From Hordeum vulgare subsp. vulgare (lineage: Eukaryota > Streptophyta > Magnoliopsida > Poales > Poaceae), in the NCBI RefSeq assembly GCF_904849725.1, contig NC_058523.1, forward strand, positions 200,535,689-200,599,688: a stretch of 64,000 nt of DNA, written 5' to 3'. Made by a program: the position numbers and the translations under genes. Under the pieces are notes generated by a model, which searched no databases, was not told where the DNA came from, and saw only the letters and a program-made list of their open reading frames with translations. This document shows, in pieces, positions 45,602 through 57,620 of the stretch. Position 1 is the first letter of the stretch, and each line of letters starts with the position of its first letter.

Positions 45602-46740
45602 GCATCCAACTGAAAACCCTGACAGGGAAAATAGCATAATCTTATGAATAAAGAAGCCTATCAAACATTTTCACAAGGGACGGTAATTTCTTAATGCCAT
45701 GCCAACTACTGGCATAGATGCCACTGAGCACATGCAGGTGTGCAATGCTCCCTAATGGAACATAATATATGCTCATTTCATAGAATGCTTGTATCCTGCC
45801 TCCTAGGAGGATTGTAACAAACTCTATCTTTTCAATATAATGAAACGCAAAGGTCCTTTGCGCTTTCTCGAAAAAAATTTTTTTGCCTTAGCAGCGTATC
45901 CATGGTTCTACTGGGTGCACAGCTTCTGTGCATACCGTCCTATGAGGCCCATGACCAGCTTCTTAGTTCTGTACTTGAGCATAAAAAACACACCTTTCGG
46001 TTGCCTTATGCCAGTAATGAAAACGACAGCTATGCTTCACACACAGAGCAATGCATACAAAGATAGAATTAATCATATAGTATTACCAAAAAATATTTCC
46101 ATACGGATATACACATTTGGCCTTAAGTAATGTCTTATAGCACATAAGTAGGCATCAAGGTAAAAGTCGTTATAAGATGCAATGGACTGCATAGGGGGAT
46201 AATGGAGTTTCTTTTAAACTGAAAATTATAGGTGGTAAATGGAGTAACTATTGTAATGTATCTAGTCCAAATAAAAGACGAGCTGCCAAGTGCTGAACAT
46301 TCCAGACTGAATGGAGTGTATTATCTTTGACTAAAAGAACGCTCCTCAACATTTTAAGCTTGGAGTGCATATTCATACCCAGATCTAGCCGGGGTGATCA
46401 AACTCCAGATGCTATGCTACATGGAAATATTTTCAAGTAGCAATGAAATAATCTGACAGGTACAATATGTGATGCAGGAGCACAGATGCATAAAAATGAC
46501 CATGAAACATATCGAGCTACTTATCCAAAAAATAGAGCGTACCATGCGAAAACTACATACAACAATTATGTTCCAAACTGACTGGATGGTGGATGCTATG
46601 ATTAGGTAAAAAAAAACACAGAAAGTTGACCTCCCAAGTATCTCTCTTATTTTCATTCTTCCTGGTCCCACCCTGTGAGAGTTACTATGACTAAGTTTTT
46701 CTGCAAGATGATAATGTGTTAAGAGCACACTTCAGAGTTC
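45602..46740. other. GPI8 3' flank and probable 3' UTR region
   Basis: No second gene seen. A LINE tail fragment occupies about 45785-45879. The GPI8 3' UTR must lie at the right end of this stretch (below 46741 on the minus strand), but a polyadenylation site could not be fixed by eye. Confidence 0.45.
45785..45879 (+). mobile_element. Severely 5'-truncated LINE tail
   Basis: The segment CCTCCTAGGAGGATTGTAAC ... TCTTTTCAATATAATGAAA ... TTTGCGCTTTCTCGAAAAAAA closely matches the last 90 bases of the intronic LINE at 51250-51339, including the terminal A-run. No clear target duplication was found. Confidence 0.75.
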
Positions 46741-49700
46741 CTACATTGATAGCCAGGTTGAAATTGCCAGCAATATGCCCATAGTTCCCAGACCATACAT
46801 CACAACAACATCAGAATTTTTGCCTTCCAGCTGTTCTAGCAGGACCTCGATCCATCCATGGGACATTAATGGTGCCTCCTGGATGTTGCAATTCACAAAG
46901 TATTAGTCTCTCAAATAAATGAAATGCAAAACTTGCTAAAACTCACATTCATCTCTTCTATGTTCGATCTTCTTGCACTAGCCTCATTCTTTAACATGAC
47001 ATGATCAAGCATATTGTTTCCGGCAGAAAGGGGAATTTTTGCGTTATGTGCAGCTAGGAAGCCTGTGTAGGCTGAATCAGTGTGGATAGTCTTCATGACT
47101 GATCCAAAGAAATTTGTCACTGGGACCTGGTCAAGGACAGGATAGAAGGAAAAAAGGCTTAGTCGTGGACAACAGAGCGGCCATTAGAAATAGATACATC
47201 TTTCCATTACCTCGTTTAAGGCACGCTTGTAAAGATCCATTCGATAATATGCAGTAGACAGCAGCATGGAAGGGTCGTATGATTTGAAAAGGCTGGAACA
47301 TAAAACGCAAGGTTATAACACAAAACGATGAAACATTTAATGCCACTGCAGAGAGCCACCCAGCTACATTGTTTTTAGAAACATAAGACTAAATCTAGTT
47401 GAGTACCATTACACGTAGTTAAGAATAGAGGACACAGTTGACTCTTAATTATCATGAACACAGAAAACAGTCGGCATTAAATTTAAAGTTCACTACAATG
47501 TGATTAGCCTGCAGTTACAAGCCATGAATTTCAATTAGTTTATGTGAGTTCCAAATTGAAGGGGAACCTTGGGGCAGCGGTAAAGCTGTTGCCTTGTGAC
47601 CATGAGGTCACAGGTTCGAGTCCTGGAAACAGCCTCTTGCAGAAATGTAGGGAAAGGCTGCATAAAATAGACCCCTCTTGCAGAAATGTAGGGAAAGGCT
47701 GCATAAAATAGACCCAAAGTGGTCGGATCCTTCCCCAGGCCCTGCGCAAGCGGGAGCTATGTGCACTCGGCTGACCTTTTTTTTATGTGAGTTCCAAATA
47801 AAGCACATTAATACAGAAAGCACCCAAATGATGCAGACCTTCTTTTCACATCTTATTACATAGAAATATGAGAACTGAACAAGAACATCAATTATATCTC
47901 AATATAGAAACAGTGAAAACAATTGTACATCACACTTAGATAATCACCTGGCATAAGCCGCATAACACAAAGTTCAACACTACAGAAAGAGAAGTAAATG
48001 ACTATTCTTTCAGAAATTACACATCATAGTAAGACCAGCACCTTCCATGTAGATAATTGATGGACTTTCAAACAGTATGCATAATTCAAAAGAGTATATT
48101 TTACCTGTTCAATGAAGCATTGCTATACATGTTCAGCTTCTCAAAGAAAGCAAGTGTATGGAAGGTAAACCTATCCACAACAGAAACACCAATCTGCCAC
48201 CAGAAATATATAACATTAACCAGCTTCATGACAAGTAATAAGGTATAATAAGTTTGCAAATGCTATCTGATATAACTGTATAGGGCATGTTCTCACGTCT
48301 GAGTCGAGATGGTGAGAGTAAGAGTTTTCCCCCTTCATGCTGCTACCAATCGCCAAAACACCAGGTGATTGAAGCTGTGGATATTAAATATATCAGGTAC
48401 AGCCTTTAGATACAGTTTTGAGATATAGAAAAAGTCGAAAGGGTGAAGTCCACTCTAGCAGCTCAGATCCTTGTCTGATTCTATAATTATCTGAACTATT
48501 ATTCGAATAATGAAACACAAGTAGTTAGCAATATGTAGCATTTGCCACTCCCATGTGCCAAACAGCTATTTGATACTAAAAATGCGATATACGGCAACAA
48601 CAAGTGTTACATAAGTGTATACGATGATATAGTCATATGGAAAATAAATTCACAATGATGAACCTGGAGCTAGTTGTGCCCAAACAAACAAAAAACTGTG
48701 AAGAAAATTCATAGATGTACAATATGCTATAGTTTGTGCACTTGCTAAGAATATATGGACATTTGTGAAGAGTACCAAAAATGTAGAAGGCATTGTATGG
48801 TTACAGAATGAAATGGATAATATGTATAACAGTAATTCGGTATATGTCAAGACGAACCTGTAGCAACTAGAAACAAACCTGTGAAAAAAGACTAGCAGCC
48901 TGGCAGGTATCTACCATTATCAACAACTCTTTAAATCTGAAGGAAGGTCAAGGTGAAAAGGTCAGAACTTGAACCCAGAAACAAAGGGGCACACAAGCCA
49001 ATATCCAAGCGATGATGATTAAAAAATTCAACCTATGCTTCTCCTTCATTTGCTTTACTGCATCTGCTAAATCGTGACTCTGAAGTTCTTCGTTATCTTG
49101 GAACTTCAAAAATTCATCTCCACCATGTCCAGTCATGTACAAAAGAATATGGCTTCCTTCATCACTTAATAGACGCTTTGATCTTGGTACAGCGCTCTCA
49201 TGTCTTCCAGTCAGAACTCGCAAAAAGTTTTCAACAGTAACCTCGTAACCTCGGTAATCAACCTGTCATTAGAAAACCAAAAGAGTAATATCAGTGTAGC
49301 AAGATCAGATATTACCTTTTAATAAGATCAGACTGTATAGCATCCAGTTTAAGCATGACTCGCGGGACCGCGAGCTGGTGCAGCTGCTTCATCGATTGCC
49401 TTACGAGGACGAAGTTCTCATGGAGACTCCGCCCTGGGATGAATGCATTCTGGTTGCGGCTTATCCTGTCCCTTCTTGTTTGAAGTGCTCCACCAATACG
49501 GTTTTGGGCCTCGATTTCGGGAGTGGATCGCGATCTTACTCACCAACTCGAGCACCAGGATCATACTCAATGGAGAGCCAGGGCCGCCTATATGGCACCG
49601 ATGCGGGCTACGCCAAGGGGACCCCGTGTCACCGCAATTCTTCGTGCTTGCCGTGGACATCCTTGGCAGCCTCATCCGCCGCACCCACGATTGTCGCATC

Positions 49701-52700
49701 CTACGACAGCTGCACCCACGACGGAACATCCCGGCTATCTCACTATACGCGTCATGCCATTCTGCCATGCCACATCGGACAACATGGAGGCCATCCTCAC
49801 CCTGTTTGGCAACGCCAGCGGCCTACGAGTCAACTATGCAAAGAGCTCGGCCACCATCATGCATGGAGACCCTGACGCGACCACGATGATCACACAAATG
49901 GGATGCACGGTGGTAGAGCTCCCCGTCACCTACCTGGGCATTCCATTGACGTTGAAACGCTCCACGACCGCTCAGCTCCAGCCACTTGTTGACTCGGTGG
50001 TTGCAAGGCTGCCGACATGGAAGGCATGGCTCATGAACAAGGCCGGAAGACTCGCATTGGTCAAATCGGTACTCAACGCTATCCCAGTTCACCAAATGCT
50101 GGCATTTGCCCCCCCAAAGAAAACTCTCAAGCAACTAGAGAAGATCCAGAGAGGCTTTCTTTGGGCCGGCCGCGCCGTGGCCAATGGCGGGCACTGCCAT
50201 GTCAACTGGCGCCATGTGTGCCACCCGATTGAGTACGGTGGCCTGGGGATCCGTGACCTAGAGTGCGCCGGGTTGGCACTCCGACTACGATGGTTGTGGT
50301 ACGCCTGCACCGACGGAGACCGCGCATGGCAAGGACTCGACCTACAATTCTCCCGTGACGAGCGAGCGCTATTCTTCGCATCCACTTCAATGGTCAATGG
50401 AGATGGACGGACTGCCCTGTTTTGGGACAACCGCTGGCTACATGGACAGTCTGTGCGTGAATTTGCACCGACGTTATACAAATGCATACCCAAACGGCGC
50501 TGCAAAACGAGAACACTGGCGAAGGGGCTCGCCGGCAACTCATGGACGTGCAACATCCAAGGAGTCATCAGGATGCACGAGATTGGACAATATCTGCAGC
50601 TTTGGCAGGCCATGCAACACATCGCCCTCACGCACGAGCCAGACCGAATGATATGGAGATGGACAGCAAGCCGCACATACTCGGCACAATCATGCTACGC
50701 CGCGACGTTCCACGGCTCCATGTGTTGCCCCTCATGGAAACTGACGTGGAAGAGCTGGACGCCGCCTCACGTCAGGTTCTTCAACTGGTTGGCAGGCAAG
50801 GATCGATGTTGGACGACGGAGCGGCTTCCTCGACGCAGCCTACCACACCACCCCCGATGCCTACTGTGCGACCAAGCCCCGGAGACTATGCAGCACCTAC
50901 TGTTGGTATGCCCGTTTGCCCGGCAAACTTGGCACGACATCCTGGCCTGGACACGCATACCAGCACAACCCCCCACCAGCGAACCTACACTCATAGACTG
51001 GTGGCAGAGGGCTAAGGAACAGACATCCTCAGCGCCGCGCAAAGGCCTGCAATCAATCGCGATGCTCATCCCCTGGATGATTTGGAAACACCGGAACGAA
51101 TGCGCCTTTGACAATGCGCGACCCTCAGTAGACACATTAGTGGATAAGATCAGAGATGAGGCCAAGTGTTGGGCACTCGCTGGGGCACAAGGACTACGGG
51201 TTGTCCTGCCCACATCCTAGGATGTACACTAACCGGGCGCACGACCCATGTATAACCAGCCTCTTAGGACGATTGTACTTTCCATCTTTTCAATGAAATG
51301 AAACCCAAAGAGTCTTTTGCGTTTTCTCGAAAAAAAAAAGACTGCATAGCATTATGAGTGGACAACTTAAAGGATTGCTAGCTGCCACCTTCCATAAATC
51401 ACCTAACTGCCCATATTGAACTGTGTAAAGTGCTTTAAGTATCCGTCACTTTGCAAAATTTGACCATCTTTTAGGAGGCGTTGTTTCGTAATATTATTTT
51501 CAGTGAGAAAATCAGGATTGTAGGTATAGCAATATAACAATCACATGGCTATGGGTCTCTACTTGTTGCCAAAGAGGTTAAAGAATCGTAGTGTGTCATT
51601 TATTATGGGTATGCATGCTTCAATATCATTAACTATTTCGTAGCTTTTGGTGCCTCCTTGATATCAATGATACATGCACATCATGGGCTAGGGAAAATAT
51701 TGCAGACTCGAGGGGTTATCAAACTACAATGTTATGATTCAGCAGCAATATTTTCAGAGTAAAGAGATTTACCTCAACATTGTCACCATAAAGATTAAGC
51801 TGGTGGTTCTCATTGTTGAACACTTGGGCAGGATAATTATTCCGAGGATTACAAGCCATATCATCCGCCAACATAAGTATTATCCTCTCGTCAGGTATTC
51901 CTAATCTCTTAACAGTCCTGGAAAAGAACGGGATATTTACTAATAAGGAACAGCCTTTACATAGGACACAGATTAACATTTGCATATATCAGCATAACTA
52001 TACTACCTGTACAAAGACAGCGTGTTGGCCATATGTCTATAATTAAACCTGCATAACATTTGGATAATAGATCAGAATTATGTGAGAACAGGGATAAGCA
52101 GCAGAACCCAACATCAACCAGATTATAAAAGCATAAGCCACATATTCAAATGCTATTGGTAGATGAGAACCAAACTTTAATCACAAAGGGAGAACTTTAG
52201 AGAATTAGCTGGCATTAACACAACTAAAACTGTGCATATTCGCCTTCTTGGCGTTCTTCTTCTGTGTATTCAAGGAAAAAATATAGCTGTGCAAGTGTTC
52301 ATACCAAAAGGTTTGTTCAAAGACACTTGTGCTCGCTGAACTTACATCATTACGCCTTAAAGATTTTAAGTCATCATTATTATTATCACATACCAGCAGA
52401 GAGAATGAATAACCTATATTCAGTTACCAGTTGTACAACCACTGAGATCTCCAGTCATACTATTAATCAATGATGGAGCCACCCGCCCACCCCTGCCGAC
52501 CCTGGGAGGCTGCCCAGGTTCAGCCTAGATCCTCTGTTGAAGTCATAACAGGGAAGGAGGATTCGATAAAGAGCTTCATGGGCAAATGTTTGCCAGCGCG
52601 GTCACCATTAGACCTTGCTCAGGCTCTACGAACAGGCTGGCTCCAATGACAACTTTAAACCATGTCGCAATCAGAAGAGTAAAGGTGCTACAAAATGGAT

Positions 52701-53302
52701 CCCAACCAGTGAGAAAAATTAAATCACTCCATACACTGACATCGATAGAGTATACTACTCCCTCTGTACCTAAATACTTGTAGTTGGGGAGAACTAGACT
52801 GAGGGACTGAGGGAGTACTTCGCAAACAGAACTGCACAAACTCATTGATACACAGACAATTTTTATTTTTTTGATAAAGACACAGACAAATTAATAAGCT
52901 GATTCATACTGCAATTGGATCCAGATCCTTCTATCAGTCGTGCGTACTTGTCAGCACTTACAGCAAAACCCTAGCTTCTATAGACCTGTCACAGCTACAT
53001 TTGGCACAGTGAACCTGAACCCACTACAATTGCGTTGATCTACATCAAATTGATACACGGCTAATTATGACTATGCGACAAGTAGGCAGCAACGAGCGGC
53101 GAGGCGGTAAGGCACAGGTATGATAGATGACGGCTCACCAGAAGCGGGAGGTACAGACGAGCACGGCCCAGTTGTTGTTGTGCACGGCGGAGGGAGATGC
53201 CACCGCCGGGGGCGCCGCGGCGAAGGAGAACGTGAAGAGCACGAGCAGCGGAAGCATCATGACGAGGGAGAGGACAGCGGGGTCCCGTCCGGCGAACGCC
53301 AT
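46741..53302 (-). CDS. GPI8: GPI-anchor transamidase catalytic subunit (GPI8/PIG-K), 10 exons, intact
   Basis: Coding exons on the minus strand: 53302-53139, 52048-52007, 51917-51773, 49262-49033, 48936-48879, 48374-48297, 48193-48105, 47292-47211, 47126-46947 and 46878-46741. They total 1206 bases (401 codons plus stop), with GT/AG borders and phases that agree throughout. The product starts with an N-terminal signal segment (residues about 10-35, [16 protein letters not shown]). The C13 cysteine-peptidase core follows ([26 protein letters not shown]). The catalytic His is at 163 in [10 protein letters not shown] and the Cys at 205 in [11 protein letters not shown]-terminal membrane segment lies at about 380-400. 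In the ER this subunit cleaves the C-terminal signal of precursors and transfers them to GPI. Length and catalytic spacing match the known family. A Ty3/gypsy element lies 44 bases upstream of the ATG; introns hold a LINE, a SINE and a MITE. Confidence 0.95.
47557..47781 (+). mobile_element. Au-like tRNA-derived SINE in GPI8 intron 7
   Basis: The body begins near TGAAGGGGAACCTTGGGGCA, has a tRNA-type A box (about 47569-47582) and B box (GGTTCGAGTCC at 47613-47623), and ends in a T-run. It is flanked by an 18-base duplication, TTTATGTGAGTTCCAAAT (47539-47556 and 47782-47799). It resembles the Au SINE family of Triticeae, including the GCGCAAGCGGGAGCTA segment near 47743-47758. It lies opposite to GPI8 between exons 7 and 8. 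Confidence 0.9.
47633..47714 (+). repeat. 41-base tandem duplication inside the SINE
   Basis: The segment from CCTCTTGCAGAAATG to AAATAGACC occurs twice, identically, at 47633-47673 and 47674-47714. Confidence 0.92.
49344..51339 (+). mobile_element. LINE-C: 5'-truncated L1-type LINE in GPI8 intron 3
   Basis: The element is flanked by GACTG(T/C)ATAGCAT (49331-49343 and 51340-51352, one mismatch) and ends in a 10-base A-tail after GCGTTTTCTCG. It is about 2.0 kb and retains the second half of RT and the zf-RVT region. It enlarges intron 3 of GPI8 (49263-51772) and reads on the opposite strand to the gene. The 3' end sequence is shared with the fragment at 45785-45879. Confidence 0.9.
49400..51220 (+). 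pseudogene. LINE-C RT C-terminal half with zf-RVT region
   Basis: The early frame (49443-49889) gives [20 protein letters not shown] and [20 protein letters not shown]. After a frame change the 565-codon frame 49523-51220 supplies [19 protein letters not shown] (49811-49867), [60 protein letters not shown] and a Cys/His cluster ([20 protein letters not shown]). At the expected catalytic site the frame reads [10 protein letters not shown] instead of an ADD motif, so catalytic Asps are not present in this reading. The long late frame is otherwise well preserved. Confidence 0.82.
52758..52815. mobile_element. Internally deleted Stowaway-type MITE in GPI8 intron 1
   Basis: 58 bases: starts CTCCCTCTGTACCTAAATAC, ends ACTGAGGGAG, TA on both sides (52756-52757 and 52816-52817). 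The arms no longer pair well, so internal sequence was probably lost. Confidence 0.65.
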
Positions 53303-53346
53303 GCTCGCCGCCGGAGCAGCCCGCGGGATCAGGTAGGAGAGGCTCG
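53303..53346 (-). promoter_or_regulatory. Remaining native GPI8 5' flank before the retrotransposon
   Basis: Only 44 bases of GC-rich sequence lie between the GPI8 ATG and the LTR border. On the far side of the element the same flank resumes at 59223. The native transcription start is probably either within these 44 bases or beyond the insertion. Confidence 0.6.
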
Positions 53347-53654
53347 TGTCAGGACACGAATGACAGACAGAGAAGTTCAGTTAGGCAACGGTCTAGATCA
53401 CCTCCTCGCGTACGGCTTCATCGTAACCGTTGGATATTAACTGTAGTAATTCTGTTGTCGTTACTGTAGCTTTCCTTTTTGGTAAAACCCTCTCGCCTAT
53501 AAAAGCTGTCGGGTTGTGGCCGAGCTGGTATTGATCTCTCTTGCGACCTTGCCATCGTGCAAAGCATATACTCTAGCGAATATACCTTCAATCTCAGATG
53601 AACTTTCCCCTTTCTCTATACTTACGGGTCCTATAGATCGACCGGGTCCTGGCA
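53347..53654 (+). repeat. 5' LTR of the Reina-like element
   Basis: 308 bases, TATAAAA at 53498-53504. I count about 17 differences from the 3' LTR (roughly 5-6 percent), including the terminal CCTGGCA versus CCTGACA. Confidence 0.93.
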
Positions 53655-53655
53655 A

Positions 53656-53671
53656 ATTGGTAATCAGAGCC
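53656..53671 (+). other. Primer-binding site of the Reina-like element
   Basis: ATTGGTAATCAGAGCC follows the LTR. It matches the initiator-methionine-tRNA-type site with one extra base. Confidence 0.75.
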
Positions 53672-54123
53672 AACGATTTTCGGAGTTCGAAGGTCCATGG
53701 ATGAATATATTCGTCGGAGCTAGGATTCCCACCCTTTTCCCACCCTAATTTGAGAGAGAGAGAGAGAGATCTAGGAGGCGTTGGCGGCGGAGTACTGCAA
53801 ATCGGCAGGTTTCTGGTGGCGCTGGTGGCGGTGACTTGCTCGGGCATAGATCGACAGAGCAGGAGTGGTTGATCGAACTCCCTGTTCGGTCCATAAAATC
53901 CCACGTCCGAGCACTGATCTGTATGCTTTCTACGGGTGGCGAGGAGCGTGGCGGCGGCATGATCTGAGTTACAGGAAGGGTTGCTGTTTATCAGTGGTAA
54001 AACTCCTAACCAGTGACTTAGATTAAGGCGACGGGGCGTAAGGCAGCTCTTGATGAGGCAGATGTACAAGAGATACTGTCACTACGAGATGAATTTGGTG
54101 TTCTGCAGACGGATAATGCAAGT

Positions 54124-55797
54124 TTGCGTAGTGATGTATCCAAGCTGCAGGAAGACATGCACTCAATTGACTCAAAACAAGGTGACATATCTAAACATGT
54201 AGGCAGTATTAAGAAGGCAGTAATTGATCTGAGTAAGCAACTATCAAATATTAGCCAAGCACTACAAACATTGATTCCACCTGCGGGGCAGAGTTTGGGG
54301 GGAACTAATCAGGCAAGTTCGAGTCAGATAGTTCGTTCTCCTACACTGCATCAGGAAGATGTGCAAGAACAACAGCTTATAAATGAATTTTTGAGAAAAC
54401 AGTTGGAACTTGAAAAGGAAAAAACCAGACAAATGGAAGACATCCAGACACAACATCTGCCACCTCTGAAGGTGCAGAGACAAACTGTCCCTCCTGGTTA
54501 TGACAATCAACAGAGGACAGAGAATGTTAGTGCTATAGGAACACCTATGACAGCAAGAGATGAAGGTCAGACACCTGTTTTCAACAAGTTTTATCAAGCC
54601 AACAGAGACAGACAGATGTGGCATGGATACTACAAGACATATGAACAAGACATGCAAGTCCAGTTCATGAAATCCTTGACAAAGGGTCCTAAAATGGATT
54701 TTCCTAGGTTTGAGGGAACAGATCCAGTAGGATGGATCAGGCAATGTAACAAGTACTTTCAGGTGTCAGCAGCTCCAGAAGAGTACAAAGTATCTCTTGC
54801 TCAGTTATATATTATTGGTGAAGCTGATACTTGGTTGAGAAGATCTGGCATCCTCAAGAAACAATTGACTTGGAAACAATTTTGTGCTGAACTGATCAAG
54901 AGATTTTCTGAACAAGGATCTTATGATTTGACAGAAAAATTTAATTCTGCTAAGCAAGGGAACAACACTGTATCTGAGTACACCAAACTGTTTGAGGACT
55001 TAATGGCTGATGTACAAGAGGAAAATCATGAACTTAATGAATTATGGTTTGTGACATGCTATGTTAATGGTCTCAGAGATGGAATCAAGTTTCACATTAG
55101 ACCATTAAGACCACAAACTCTAACTGATGCTTACTGGCTGGCCAAAGATGTGGAACCTTGTCACCCTCCTATTCCTAATTTGCCCAAGAGAACTAGTTCA
55201 GCATACTCAAATTTCTATAAAAAACCTAACACTAGTATTGTTGGGAGACAATTCTCTACTGTGTCAACAACAACTGGATCACAAAATACAACAAAACAAC
55301 CTGATTCTTATCAAAAGATCAGAAAAGTGGGTGAATGTTGGAGATGTGGAGATAAGTGGATGCATGGACATAAGTGCAAATCGGTGCCTAATTTACACAT
55401 GATGCAACAAGAAACAAAAGAGCAAATATCACAAGATGTGGAAGATGTTCAAAATCAACCTGAAACTATTTCAGATGGAGAGCAAGTAATGTTTATTTCT
55501 GCTTTTGCAATGGGACACCAAATGACTGTACCTACACCTACTGTAGTGATTCACATAAATGGGAAAAAGGTTGTGGCATTACTTGATTATGGAAGCACAT
55601 CTTCTTTCCTCAATCAGAATTTTGCTGTCAAAGCTAACTGTCAGTTAATACCAGTAAAACCAAGGGCCATATCTGTAGCTGGTGGAGGAACACTAGTTTC
55701 TGATGCAGTATCACCCAACTGTGAATTTCAGCTGGGCAGACTTAAACTACAGCATAATTTCAGTCTAATATCACTCCCCAGTCATGATGCTATTTGA
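54124..55797 (+). pseudogene. Reina-like gag and protease region
   Basis: A 557-codon frame begins with a helical, Gln/Lys-rich segment (residues about 1-60 and 95-130) and continues into a Retrotrans_gag-type capsid domain (residues about 180-320, with FPRFEGTDPVGWIRQCNKYF and LIKRFSEQGSYDLTEKFN). A zinc knuckle CWRCGDKWMHGHKC (CX2CX4HX4C) follows near residues 403-416. The protease lies near residues 470-540, but the active site reads LLDYGSTSSF, with Tyr where Ser or Thr is normal in D-S/T-G. The frame ends at TGA 55795-55797, inside the conserved region following the protease, so the stop is premature relative to gag-pol. The true start may lie upstream of 54124. Confidence 0.85.
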
Positions 55798-56889
55798 GGG
55801 TATGATTGGTTTACAACTGTGAGTCATGTATCTTTTGATATACCAAAGCAACAATTCAGTTTTACTGTACAAGAAAAACAGACAGTGACTATTGCCATGT
55901 TTACAAACTCTGCTACTGTAAAAAAGGTGAAATCAGAGAAAATGAATAAGCTGTTGGATAAAGGAGTGGAAGTTTTCTTGTTGCAAATTCAGAATATTAT
56001 GATGAATGCTCCTGCTGGTTGCAAAACTCCACCACAAGTTCAAAAGTTACTATTGGAGTATGCTGATCTTTTTGAGGAACCTAAAACCCTGCCACCTCAT
56101 AGAACATTGGATCATACTATTCCTTTAGTACCAGGGGCTACTCCTCCTCAACTGAGACCTTACAGAGTACCCCAACACCAGAACCAAGAAATGGAGGATC
56201 AAATCAAAAAGTTGTTAGCTGCTCACTTCATCAGGCATAGTCAAAGTCCTTATGCAGCCCATGTGATCTTAGTGAAGAAAAAGGATGGCTCTATGAGATT
56301 GTGCACTGATTTCAGAAGGCTCAATGCACTGACAGTTTAAAACAAATTTCCTATACCTGTGATTGAAGATCTATTAGATGAGATGCATGGAGCTACATAT
56401 TTTTCTAAATTAGATCTGAGATCAGGTTACCATCAAATCAGAATGAAGCTTGAAGATATACACAAAACTGCTTTCAGAACCTTCTTAGGCCATTTTGAAT
56501 ATTTGGTGATGCCTCTTGGACTATCCAATGCTCCAGGCACATTTCAAGAATTAATGAACACCATATTTGCTCCTTATTTGAGAAAGTTTGTGCTAGTCTT
56601 TTTTGATGATATCCTGATATTCAGTAAAAACCTCAATGAGCATTTGGAACATATCAAAATTGTGTTGGATACACTGAAAGCACACAGCCTGTTTGCTAAA
56701 CTATCTAAGTGTGTCTTTGCTTCTCAACAAGTGGAATATCTAGGTCATATCATATCTGCTGAAGGAGTAGCCATTGATCCAAAGAAAATTTCTGCTATTG
56801 CTGAGTGGCCTGTGCCTGATACTGTCACCAAGCTCAGAAGTTTCTTGGGCTTAGCTGGTTACTACAGAAGATTTATCAAGGGCTATTGA
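55798..56889 (+). pseudogene. Reina-like reverse transcriptase
   Basis: The frame stays the same across the TGA. It continues through VKKKDGSMRLCTDFRRLNAL to a TAA at 56338-56340, then [23 protein letters not shown]-type sequence ([16 protein letters not shown]) and the catalytic FFDDILIFS near 56599-56625, and the connection [18 protein letters not shown] before TGA 56887-56889. The RT domain is otherwise well conserved. It would copy element RNA into DNA. Two in-frame stops inactivate it, and the absence of frameshifts here suggests point mutation is the main form of decay. Confidence 0.9.
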
Positions 56890-57620
56890 GTAATTTGTAG
56901 ACCCCTTCATGATATATTAAAAAAGGGCCAATTCTCTTGGCAGTCAGTACAAGACACATCATTCAGACAACTCCAAAAAGCCTTGATTTCTGCTCCAGTA
57001 TTGGCACTACCTGACTTTTCTCAACCTTTTGTGTTAGAGACCGATGCTTCTGGCAAAGGAATAGGAGTTGTTCTGATGCAACAAGGGAGACCTATATCAT
57101 ATTACAGTTCTGCATCATGTCCTAGAAATGCTGCATTATCTACATATGAAAAAGAGGCATTGGCTATTCTGGAGGCACTGAAAAGATGGAGGCACTATCT
57201 ACTAGGAAATAATCTCACTATCAGAACTGATCAACAGTCTCTCAAATTTATCACTGATCAGAAGTTGACTGAAGGAATCCAACACAAACTGATGATGAAA
57301 CTGCTGGAATTCAATTTCACAATATAGTATAAGAAAGGGGTCTACAACAAAGTGGTTGATGCTCTTTCTAGAGTGCTCCCTGGATGTATGGCAATATCTA
57401 CAGCTACTCCCCTTTGGGTTGAAGAACTGTTGGACAGCTATCAACAAGATGAGGACAGTAAAAGGCTATTGGAAAAGCTCCTCTTACAACCTGATAACAA
57501 AGATAGTGACTACTCACTCCACTCTGGTATTATCAGGTACAAAGGGAAAATACTGGTGGGTAATGTACCACCATTAAGAAACAAGTTGTTGGCAGCATTA
57601 CATAGTTCCCAGTGGGAGCA
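56890..57620 (+). pseudogene. Reina-like RNase H and linker
   Basis: The frame at 56983-57327 holds PFVLETDASGKGIGVVLMQQ, YEKEALAILEALKRWRHYLL and LTIRTDQQSLKFITDQKL, a standard Ty3/gypsy RNase H with its first catalytic Asp in ETDASG. It ends at TAG 57325-57327, after which the same frame continues (57352-57600) with VVDALSR and a linker containing SGIIRYKGKILVG. A frameshift occurs close to 57610. Confidence 0.87.

Noticed and set aside
47569..47640. tRNA gene
   Set aside because: A and B boxes are present, but the sequence continues as a SINE with target duplications; no complete cloverleaf was evident.
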